Source: Phallusia mammillata
Lineage: Eukaryota > Chordata > Ascidiacea > Phlebobranchia > Ascidiidae
Length of the DNA stretch: 64,000 bases
Direction: 5' to 3'
Assembly: GCA_003260075.1 (NCBI GenBank)
Contig: QLIY01000069.1
Location: forward strand, 207,431 to 271,430
The position numbers and the translations under genes are program-made. Positions within the stretch are counted from its first letter, which is position 1; each line of letters starts with the position of its first letter. Under the pieces are notes generated by a model. The model saw only the letters and a list, made by a program, of their open reading frames with translations. It was not told the origin of the DNA and made no database searches. Below are positions 38,601 through 48,700 of the stretch, piece by piece.

Positions 38601-41600
38601 TTCGTGTGCATTGCCTGCCAGTGGTCGCGCTGTTCTCTACTGGAAATGAGGTGAGATTGGATCGGTGTGTGTTTGTGGTTTTTACGATTTGTTGGGATGC
38701 ACGTTTTATAACATGACATAAGTTTAAGACAGTGATGTTCGTTTTTCCATGATTTGTTGGGAAACTGAACGTCTTTTTCACCTTTCGTGCGTGACATGAG
38801 TTATGTTCAGGACCAAAATAATTAGTAGCCGTAGATTTTGTAAAAATCGATATGTTCTGAACTTTGACTATGGAAAATCTGCATGACGGATTCTCCATGT
38901 TCAAAAAAGGCGTTTGGAGTTTCTTGCGTCGTATAACTCGGATTTTGTTCGAACTACCCCCCCCCCGACCAAAATAATTAGTAGCCGTAGATTTTGTAAA
39001 AATCGATATGTTCTTAACTTTGACTATGGAAAATCTGCATGACGGATTCTCCATGTTCAAAAACGGCGTTTGGAGTTTCTTGCTTGTCATCATTATACGA
39101 TGTTCAGCAGGTTTTGGTCCAGTTCCGAGCATTTCGGTGCCGACTACACAGTGTATTAGGTGGCAGACGATGTCCATGCCCAACACATGACATACCATAC
39201 AATCTAGTTTACCTATCTCTTAACTTTGTTTTATTTCGCAGCTTGCCGAGCCAGACACTCAGGTGCTTGGACCGGGTGAGATCCGGGATTCGAACCGTGT
39301 AACTCTGACTCTCTTCCTGGAGCAGCAAGGTTACAAAGTTACAGATATGGGGATTATACCTGACGACCCGATCAGACTAAAGGAAGCTCTGCTGAATGCT
39401 TGTGATCAAGGTGAGGAAATTTCACTATTGGTTTGTGACAAGTCTCATAGATGTGTTTCATGGGGAATGTTTAAAAGTAAATAGAACTTTAGCTAAGATG
39501 AACATAAATCCAGATCAGCGATCACGGCACACTCGCATATAAATCATAGGAGCCTGTGTAACTCATTGGTAGATCGCGGTATACAGTATCATATACAGTA
39601 TTGGTAGAGCGCGGTATACAGTATCATATACAGTATTGGTAGATCGCGGTATACAGTATCATATACAGTATTGGTAGAGCGCGGTGACAGTACCTTGTAC
39701 TCTACAAATTTCCACACCAACATGTCTTACTTTTCAATGCAGCTGACGTAATAATCACATCTGGCGGGGTTTCAATGGGAGAAAAGGATTTCATCAAACC
39801 TCTCCTGACGACATTAGGGGCGACTATTCAGTTCGGCCGAGTCTTCATGAAGCCTGGGTAAGTACCTAAACCAATGCTTCTCAACATTATTTAGCCTCGG
39901 ATTGTTCTGGCTGTACACAAAAACTGAAAAGACGTAATGAAAGTAATAAAAAAGTGCATGAAAGGATATAAATGTGAAGTAATGAAAGGAGTGTGTTTGA
40001 AAATGTGTTGATATGCCGTGTGGCTCAGATACTTGGTTGAGCAACACTGGTCCAATAATATTTTGCCTGTGGAGGCACAGTAACACATGATGTTATAGCA
40101 TATGTTGCTTGTTATGTGAATTATATGTGAAACCTGTATGTGGTAAACCACCATTTTGAGGTTTTTTGTTTATTCCAGGAAACCCACAACATTTGCAACA
40201 CTTGAAACGACCAAAGGAAAAAAGCTGTTCTTCGCACTGCCAGGTGGGCATCAGAATTCAACTAAATTGTTTTATTTATCAACTATTTATCAACTCGCAT
40301 TCGTTGGTGCGAAATAAAACTGAACAAAAATAAAACTGAACAATCTTCATTTCAAAGGATGTCAGTTGCCAAAAACTTGAACCACTGTGTCGTTCCGCAA
40401 ATAGCTTGGTTTTACGTAGAGTTAAGTTTATTTTTCCTTATTTGTTGAGTTGACTTTTGAGATACAATTGCATCAAAACAATCAAGTTGTTCCATCACCA
40501 TTATTACCCTGATAATAGTTGTGATTGTACGGGATCTCCCCCCCCCCATCAAGTTGTTCCATCACCATTATTACCCTGATAATAGTTGTGATTGTCCGTT
40601 GTTAAACCATTGTCTTGTCGTCTCTAGGCAACCCGGTGTCAGCGCTGGTCACGTGCAACCTGTTTGTCCTCCCCTGCCTCCGGAAGATGGGAGGATGGGA
40701 AGAGCCAAGACCCACCATCATAAAAGCTAAGGTGAGTCCTCCACATCACTGCGGTGTTTATGTTTCACAGTTTGCACACGAGGTGGTGTTGTGAGTTTTG
40801 ATGCACTGAAGAAACTAGTTTTGCGCCAAATTAAGTACAAGGGCTTAAAACAGGGGTTTCCAACCTCTTTACGATCTCGTACCACTTGGACGCTCTGTAC
40901 TGCCACGCGTACCACTTCTTGCAGAACAACTAATTTGATCGAAATATATTTTGTTCAGAATAATAATATTGGTCAACTAAAATAACACTAAAGCACCACA
41001 ACGAAATTTAATGAGATTTTTGTTTTTTGTTTACTGTCCACCAATTGGTCGATGCGCGGTGTTAATTTGCTAACAGCGCATCGAAAGTCATTTCCGGGTG
41101 AACCCAGTTTTTGTGGAAAAAAAACGGAAGCTACTCGCGTACCACCTGAAAAATCTTCGCGTACCACTAGTGGTACGCGTACCACAGGTTGGGAACCCAT
41201 GGCTTAAAACGTTTAAAAAGTGAGAGACTGTGATTTGCGAAAAGTTGTCCACATGTCATGTACATGTGTTAGGGTCGAAAAGTTGTACACATGTCATGTA
41301 CATGTGTTAGGGTCGAAAAGTTGTACACATGTCATGTACATGTGTTAGGGTCGGTTTTAGTCGAAATGTCAGAAACTTTATCTTAGCTTCCGTCATTTTT
41401 TGTTTGAATTCTCTGCAACCTGCAAAAGTAATCTATGGATATAAACTTGAGGATATAACTAAAATGCGCATTTAGCCGTCAGTGCGACAACATAATTAGA
41501 AATCAAGTTTCGAAACACACTTGCAAATAAACACTGATCAAGAGCTGCTGGCAAATAGATTAGTTGCAAACAAACTGTCCAACCTACGAACAACGCAAAG

Positions 41601-42009
41601 ATGCGGTAAAATATCCCGCAACGCAAAACCACCTCTTTCCCGTGTAAAACCGCTTCAAGCAAGTTTCCTTTTGTCGAAACTGCAAACAAACGCCAAACTG
41701 GAGATGTTGGCATATAGACTAAGTGCAAATAAACAATCAAATTGACAACCGCTTCAAGCAAGTTTAAATCTGGTGCAGTTGTCGTTCGACGTCCGTCTTG
41801 ACCCCCGACCCGAGTATCAGCGAGTTCATCTACGCTGGGAGCCGAAGGAATCGACTCCATGGGCTGACAGTACAGGCAGACAGATCAGTAGCAGACTCCT
41901 CAGCATGGTTTCAGCCAACGGTCTCCTAATGCTGCCTCCTCGCAACGACATGTGTCAATCAATCAAGCGTGGCGAAGTCGTCGACGCGATGGTGATCGAT
42001 CAACTGTGA
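26624..42009 (+). CDS. GPHN: Gephyrin, complete
   Basis: Seventeen exons join in phase to 707 aa (human 736): 26624-26738, 27116-27194, 27533-27590, 31302-31489, 32388-32454, 33696-33782, 34906-35061, 35141-35198, 35462-35599, 36181-36273, 37470-37657, 38438-38650, 39242-39410, 39743-39857, 40179-40243, 40628-40731, 41779-42009 (stop TGA). The N-terminal MogA-like G domain shows [18 protein letters not shown] (about 101-117), which adenylates molybdopterin. A shorter Ser-rich linker (about 190-285) follows. The MoeA-like E domain starts at PLTSMDKAF (about 289), with [42 protein letters not shown] (543-553) and GNPVSAL (597-603); it inserts molybdate and, in animals, dimerises and holds glycine/GABA-A receptors at synapses. 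ATG 26699 is an alternative start 25 codons in. Introns carry several hAT elements, minisatellites and assembly joins. Confidence 0.97.
27591..31301. other. Large gephyrin intron 3
   Basis: About 3.7 kb. It contains a C-run of about 68 (28483-28550), three shorter joins (28796, 29382, 29856) each with a duplicated neighbour, and a complete hAT element (30887-31211). No coding exon is seen. The ORF reading poly-glycine on the minus strand is produced by the C-run. Confidence 0.6.
30887..31211. mobile_element. hAT (Buster-type) element in gephyrin intron 3
   Basis: Ends caggggttcccaacc and ggttggaaacccctg, with perfect target duplication ccttatat (30879-30886, 31212-31219). Internal 'gtacgcgtaccactagt' is shared with the opposite-orientation copy at 40851-41201. 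Confidence 0.9.
32129..32296. mobile_element. hAT (Buster-type) element in gephyrin intron 4
   Basis: Ends cagtagttctcaaact and agtttgagaaccactg; perfect target duplication cactaaac (32121-32128, 32297-32304). It is 168 bp and lies about 90 bases from gephyrin exon 5. Confidence 0.9.
32455..33695. other. Gephyrin intron 5
   Basis: About 1.2 kb with a 48-base C-run at 32570-32617. Unlike most runs, no obvious copy of the left flank follows it, so this may be a true sequence gap. No exon is seen. Confidence 0.6.
34546..34846. mobile_element. hAT (Buster-type) element in gephyrin intron 6
   Basis: Left end agtggttcccaacc, right end ggtaaccactg; flanks gattaccc/gactaccc (7/8, central TA). A C-run at 34755 is followed by a repeat of the preceding 70 bases, so the true element is shorter. 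A related element is at 52228-52546. Confidence 0.75.
35845..36013. repeat. Tc1/pogo-like MITE in gephyrin intron
   Basis: Inverted ends cagtgaacctcggttaatcc and its complement near 35985-36012. A second copy is at 58372-58526. The CAGT terminus and size suggest a non-autonomous Tc1/mariner or pogo element; the TA duplication is not clear. Confidence 0.55.
36318..36698. mobile_element. hAT (Buster-type) element and its broken duplicate
   Basis: A full copy at 36474-36690 has ends cagcggtcgacaacc and ggttgccgaccactg and a perfect target duplication ctttaaag (36466-36473, 36691-36698). The left 60 bases of the same element at 36326-36385 stop at a C-run, followed by a second copy of gephyrin exon 10's end and the intron start. 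Confidence 0.85.
36397..36421 (+). other. False fragment of gephyrin exon 10
   Basis: The last 25 or so exon bases and the donor gtaagtt recur after the C-run at 36386-36396. The intact exon is 36181-36273. This is a haplotype join, not a second exon. Confidence 0.8.
38305..38380. repeat. 19-bp tandem repeat, four units
   Basis: Unit aatatagtaaggaaactta, with one substitution in the third unit. Each unit contains a donor-like 'gtaagg'. The array ends 57 bases before gephyrin exon 12. Confidence 0.9.
39555..39690. repeat. 35-bp tandem array built from a tRNA-like half
   Basis: The unit begins attggtagatcgcggtatac and repeats about 3.5 times (39565, 39600, 39635, 39670). Just before it, 'gcctgtgtaactcattggt' matches the 5' head of the local tRNA-derived SINE, so the array seems to have grown from the D-arm part of a SINE copy. 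It lies in gephyrin intron 13, about 50 bases before exon 14. Confidence 0.8.
40851..41201. mobile_element. hAT (Buster-type) element in gephyrin intron 16
   Basis: Ends caggggtttccaacc and ggttgggaacccatg, perfect target duplication gcttaaaa (40843-40850, 41202-41209). It is inverted relative to the copy at 30887-31211. Confidence 0.9.
41238..41351. repeat. 38-bp tandem repeat, three units
   Basis: Units start at 41238, 41276 and 41314 with one mismatch. Each contains the palindrome acatgtacatgt's core 'catgtacatg'. It lies in the last gephyrin intron. Confidence 0.95.
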
Positions 42010-45000
42010 CCGGTCACGTGACATCACACCTGTCACGTGACAAACACGTGGATTTTAGCGCGTTTTTTTCAAATGCCAAAAATTTTTTGCGTGTTCTTTT
42101 CGGTTTTATCCGATTTTTTTTGGTCTTGGAGACTAAAGTTGTAAAATATTGAAACTATTTACAGCTTTAAACCGCGCGAACAGTCGGTTAATAAGTTCAT
42201 TTACATGAAAGCAAAGCAAAGTAGCTAACAAAATCGCGATTTAATCCATTGGTAAAGGGTGTACGAATTGGAGGATTTGAAAAAGCCAATAATAAATGTA
42301 TTTTTGTATCGAACCAGCACTTTGAAACATGAGCCTCTAACACCGAACTTTGTTGGCATACTACTACTCTCATAACCTGCTTCCTCAGGTTTTGTTGCAA
42401 AACTATCGTGTACATTTGGTGTTTTCGTTCATGACATTTGTTTTGTGGCAAAAGTTCCAAACACATGACTGTTGTGGAATTGTTGATGAACAATATTTTA
42501 TGTTTCCACAACTTTTACGAGCATTGGATCAAATCCCAGTGGCTTTGTTGTTACGTAGCAACTTCGTCATAATTCTACCAGTGACGCAATATTGAAAAAA
42601 AAACTGCTTTGTAAAATATACAACATTGCTAAGATTTTTCAGCGAATAATTATGGGACTTATTTTGGCAATTCTGCACGCGTAACTGGATGTCTCATTTA
42701 AAAAATATACAAATTCCGCATTAAAAAGGTTTTAAAAAATTTCCATGATATGTTTGGTCGAACCCAGCCAAGTTTAAAGAATCGTTTCCAAACTTTCCCA
42801 GCGTTGTGAAGTTACAGAAAACCCAGTTTGCCTCTTCCTCTTGTGTTATTTTATTGAGCAAACACTAAAGTTATTCACCAACAACAAAGTTTCATTTTGT
42901 GTGTTTTTGATCGCATCATGTTTTTAACAATTGTTTCGATTAATTATTGCGATAATTAATTCTGTTTTATGTGTAAGACACCATCACTCGATTTCTTGCT
43001 GTCGTAATTATCCTGGAAAATTTGCTTCACAGAATGACAACATTCTAGAACTATTATTTAGTTTAGTTAAGTTTTGTGACATCATAATACTTGATTGCGG
43101 CAAAAATCGAAACGCTTTGGGTGGGCAAATATTAACGATTTAACGCTACCGTGAATGTGTTCTTTTCATTGCATTGTTTGTATTTAGAGATGGACAATTT
43201 GCCAAAATGTTTGCTGTTGGCCCCGAAATGTAAAAAGTTTTTGCTTTGGCGAGTTTTCTAATCAGCAGAATATTGCATGGCTGAATGCGTTTTCCATTTC
43301 ACTTGTTTGATCTGTTGGGTCATAATTGCAACTGTGACGTAGTACCTGTCAATCAATAGTACATGAAATATTGTTGTTTTTTTTCACACATGAACGCTAA
43401 CTACACTGCTGTATGTGTGTGTTGCTGTGTTGGTTGAGGTGCACCACACTGCCACCTTGTGGCGGGTAAAATTTTTCAGGCAGGTTTTCAGTCTTGGAAA
43501 ATCTACAAACACAGCAACTCACATCTCAGGCCTGCTAATTTCCAAAAGGTGGCGCAACGGAGCATAGGCTTTTACTATTGCAATAATTTTCAGACCTTGC
43601 CTGTGAGTCCTTGTGTAAGTAGCTCTACCTTCAGACTTGATGCTATGAGCGGTTTGGTTCATTTTACATCAACGTTTTGTTCAATTCGTGTCTTGAAAGT
43701 TTTTCAAAATTCTTGCAAAGAATTCGAAAGGTTAGAAAATGTTGGCACATTTATAAAAGTTTGTACATTGTTTTATGGTTATAAAAGCAGTGTTTATTCT
43801 TTCTAGGTTCGTGTCTTTACATTTTTAATTATAGTCTCTTCATTTCGTCACCGAAATAGCAATTAGCGTTCACAAAAATGTCCATAATTATACCAGGCAT
43901 TGGTTAGGGTTGTTTAATTTTACATCGGTTCAGATTTTTATTCCTGTTCCCTGAAATAAATTTGTCAAGAAGTCAAATCTTTGGAACAGTAAAGTTTCCC
44001 AACAAAACTATCCGCTATCCTGGCAAGTCCATAATTTTCAGCCTAAAAATTTGGGAGGGTCCAAATAATTTATTGTCCAAAAACGTTTTTGCTATCCATA
44101 TAGGCGTAAGGCGTGTTTTACCCGTGATTTTCCACCACAACTGGGGTTCGACGGGACCACCAAACGCTATGTTTACTTATTTCATTTCTCCATGAATATA
44201 ATATATCTGGACTTCGGCCTACAACTCAATGACAATAGTTAATTTTGGCAGTTTATGCTTGTAGTTATTTGACAATAATTTAGTCAAGAGATACTAAGAC
44301 ACAACGAACTTCAACAATTTGGTTGGTGCCATTGCTCCTTTGGCCCCTTCCTGGCTATAATTTTTATGTGGTGGGATTGAATTGTTTTATCAGTCGGATC
44401 TGTCACAAAAGTGATATTTTTCAGTCGGTTCTGTTACAAAAAGTCTATTGTCAGTAACCAGTAATGCTAACCGGTTCGCTGATCTCATAAAATTTCGTGA
44501 GACGGTTCTATAGAACCGGTGCGAACAGGCTGAATCCCACCACGGTGTTTATTCCGCTGTTTGATTTTTTGAACGTTTCCTAGCTCAAGTTTCAATGGAG
44601 AAACATTCTGTTTTTATGTGAATGCCCACTTGACAGTTAACCAATCCATCAAGTTAATTACCATGTTGTGTTTCTAGAAATGGCTTTGTTCTATTGAATT
44701 AAATTCCAAAACAGTTAATCAGCACCTCATTAACCTTCGGGGTTGAGTTTCATCACATTACGGAGCAAACATAATAATGCCTTGTTTTGTCACAATCGCA
44801 CAAACTGTTATTGTTTAAATTCGAATTCCTTTGTTCTATTACTCAACAAAACTTGTTTTTCTGTGCTATGTTTACCATTTAATGTAGATAATTACCAGGT
44901 ACTATCGTATGAATTCAGTTAGGTTTTGAAACTAAATTGATAAAAAACGCCCAAAAAAAGAAGAGTCATTATAAATCTTATTTTCTATGTCCAACAGCAT

Positions 45001-45768
45001 CCAATAAATGTTTTCAACAAATTCCTTGTTGTTTGGTAACAAGCCAGTTATGACGCAACAAAGAGCCGCACAATGATTGGTAAACAACTCAACACACCAG
45101 AACACAATGGACACCAGATATTTGATCCTGGGCGCCAAGTTTCAAGTTTCATTAACCTCGCGTTTAACCCACTGTGCGCTGACTTTGCTTGGTCGCTCTG
45201 GCACAACCAGTTTCGTTCACGGGTGAAGCTGCCCAGACTTGTGAGAGGTTTTCTATTGTTAACTTCGAGATTAACACATAACGAAAAAGTTCAGTTACCA
45301 GTTAACAAGCAAACATTTTTCAGTGTTATCAGATAGTTCAGATATATCAAATAACTACCACATAAAAGTCGATTTTGGTAAACAATTTAGTTCAGGCACC
45401 GTCTGAATTTTCATGTTATGCCACTGTTAGTCGAAGGGGACATTCGAGTTTTCAACTTTCAATCACATTAAACACAGTCAGTTTTATGCATTGAAATTTA
45501 ATTAGTCGTTTATGTACATGCGGATTTTATTGAAAGATGAATGATTTTCCAGAATTCAGTTTCGTGTAATTTAAGCTATGGTTAGGTTTGGTTTGACATT
45601 AACTTACGAGAAACGTGTTTAGATGAGCTAAAATACTCCAGCCTGTTCTTTTTTTCTTCATTAAAGATTTAAACCAGTCACAAACTTTTAGATTGAGGGT
45701 ACGTGGACTTAACCTGGACAACATTTACTCTTCCAACAAGCTCATTCTGATTTTCCGTGACCTTTAAA
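42010..45768. other. Intergenic region between gephyrin and the EF-hand gene
   Basis: AT-rich, with no supported gene. A candidate AATAAA for gephyrin is at 42291-42296. A copy of the 'accggttcgctgatctcat' repeat lies at 44367-44545. No C-run occurs in this 3.7 kb, making it one of the cleanest stretches of the window. Confidence 0.55.
42291..42296 (+). terminator. Candidate gephyrin polyadenylation signal
   Basis: AATAAA about 280 bases after the gephyrin stop. It is the first canonical signal downstream that I found; use is not verified. Confidence 0.35.
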
Positions 45769-48700
45769 ATGGAGGAAGCCGAAGCTTCGCCACCTCGACT
45801 GACTCCGGATGAAGAAGAAGAAGAAAAGGAAAACGAAGTTCTCATCAAATATGTAAAGGTCAGAAAACTTTGCCTTGCCATATGGGAATGCTTAGGTAAC
45901 CGGCATGATTTGGTATGACGCCTTCAATGGGCCTGGCGCACCATACTCTATAAATGAGTACAGTATTGATGTCTCAGGGCTGATCCCAGTACTTGCGTAT
46001 GTTTACCTTAGCTAAGAAAACATGATGACATTTAACGTTTTTCGTTGCATATTTGGCAGTTAAATGTTTACGTCAGTGGTTCTCAAACTCGGTTTTCGGG
46101 GCCGCATGCGGCTCCCAGCTACTTATTTTGCGGCTCGCACCAGACCTCAGAAAACCACCAAACATTGCTATTTTAGCTTTGAAAGTAATAATCTTTAGTG
46201 ATTTTCTCAAGGTTTCGTTTTTTTGCAGCTCCCTCACACTTAAAAAATACCATTTGGCCCCGACAATAAAAAAGTTTGAGAACCACTGGTTTACGTGATC
46301 TAATCGACCTTCTGGAGCAAATTACAATTACAGATTTTGGTCAAAACAAGCATCAGTAACAAAGTTTTGCAGGAAAAAGAAAACTTGCGAGCTGAACTTG
46401 CGATCAAAGAGAAGGAAATACAAAAGTACAAAGCAAAGGTTTACGATATGTCCGAGAAAATGAAAAGTCTTGAAGAAGAATTAAAGGCGGCAAATAACAC
46501 GAACAAATCCCGCCAACTTCCCTTGTCAGGGGTGAGAAATATTTAGTTGAAGTGTTTGACTTGTAAACATCGAAATTGTGAAATATATAGTTGGTGTGTT
46601 TGTGGGACTTGTTAACATCCACAGGCGCCGGCCAAAAACTTTACAAGCGGAAAAATTAGGTGCCGCCGCCCATGTTAACATCAGAATTGTAACCCCAGCC
46701 TTTATTTTGCTGTGACCCTTTGTTTTCAATTAAGCGTCAGGAAACCTTTAAGTCTAGCCCAGAGGCAGAAAACCTTAGGCGACGCATACCGATTCACTTG
46801 TTATTTCCATGTGGTAATGACTCCGCGTGCCAACATTTTTGTGGGTAATAGTGGTTTGTGCTAGCTGATATCAATGTTCTGTACGTGTAGGCTGAATTTC
46901 TAGACTATTGAATGATAAACAACCGAAAACAAGCAGCGTAACAGTTTAGTATTTTAATATAAACACGCAAATTGTTTGGCGTGCCATGAAATCACCTCGA
47001 GTGCCAACCTTGCCACGCGTGCCAGGGGTTGCCGACCCCTAAGTCTAGCCTACAATACTATGATATTCGGCAGTCTGTAATTGGCACGGGGTGTTTTGCT
47101 ATATTGTGATGCTCTCATTTAAGTGTGGTTTACGACACCAGCATTTTGTTTAACCTACATAATATAATAATTGATTTTACGCGACTTGGTACCAACCTCC
47201 AATGCAAAACGTCACAGTGTATCTTTGCTCTAAACTGCAACCAAACCTTATCTTTCGGCGAGTGCACCACCGAGCCTCTGTAACTCAGTTGGTAGAGCGC
47301 GACTCCTGGGAAAGACTTCTGTCGTGGGTTTGAATCTCACCGCCGGTTAATTTATTTGGCCTACGCCTTGCCATGTGGTGGTGAATGCGAACGCTTGGTG
47401 ACCGGCTGATTCAGTATATGGTGCCTTAAATGGGCCTGGTGTGCTATGATTTTAAACCTTACATGTATTATTATTTTCCACTACGCAGGACAGCTCAAAA
47501 GTCCCATCCAACAAACTTGGTGTTGTGAGGCCTTCCACCGCTCGGAGAAGTCCGATGGTTCAACGTGCGAAGTCCGCTAAAGCACGTGGTCAGCACAAAT
47601 CAAGCAAGAAACCATCAAGACACACATCAGTCTCTTCGACGCCTCCAGTGGAGAGAAACACCCCACCTAGTGACGGAGATATGGCCAAATTTACATCGGC
47701 CCTCCAGAGGGTAGCTCTGTACGATGTAAGTTGTGTTTATGAGTCACTTGCATTGCAACTAAAAAAAAACTTACATTGTAATTAGAAACGTTTACGGAAC
47801 AAAGTGATCAAACGATTAAATTCCGTTATTTGTAATGTTCGAAAATGACACCCGCTTTTAGTCTTAAACATGTGAACCTCATCATCATAAAATTGTCACT
47901 ACACGCTTCTGCACAAACGTGAAGCGTAACAATATTGAATCGCAAATTATTTTTGCTTCAATATCTGCTTACTTGGAATTAAATATTTGGTGGCGACTTC
48001 ACGCAAAAGCTTTCTATGGAATTTAATTTATGGGTAAAAAGGAAGAATACATGGTTATGACGCAACAAAATTCCACAATTTCCTTAAATCCCGTATATTT
48101 TCTGCTATAATTCTGCCGCGGGGGTCTTCACATGATAAAATTAGCTCCCTATTAAAAAGTTTGGACACCCTGGAGTAAGGCCTCAATGCTTTTTTTTAAC
48201 GTTCCTGATACTGATATGTCCTAAGCATATTACGCTGTAAGCTGTACATCATATAGTTTAAGTTTTGTTGTGCTAGGATGTTTTATACAAATGTTTATCT
48301 CGCTTTTATTCCACAGAAAGTTGCAGAGCAGTTGCCCGAACTCAAACTCTCAGTTCTGATCAAATCCGAAAAGTTTTTCAACGAAAGCGACATTAACAAC
48401 GATGGGGTAAGAAAAAAAATGTTGTTGTTCGAATTTCAAGACCTCAATTTTTTTCATTCAGTAAAATTATCTCAAAATAAAACACACTTAAGCTGCAGTG
48501 CAAACTGTTTCAAACTAAGGTCTCATCAGTGCAGTTGGTGAAGAGAGATAGACACTCCGGGCTTAAACATATCCTTCGAACATTAAACAAAGATCAGTTC
48601 GTTGCATTTGTTACTATGATGAACACTTCGCCCGTGAAGAGTTTAAATGTTAAAGGCATGGCTTTGTGAATTTGGGAACGTTATAAGTTTTTCAACAAAC

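Noticed and set aside
38359..39198. 279-codon minus-strand ORF
   Set aside because: Antisense to gephyrin exon 12 and runs through a duplicated intron piece and a C-run; internal repetition comes from the assembly join.
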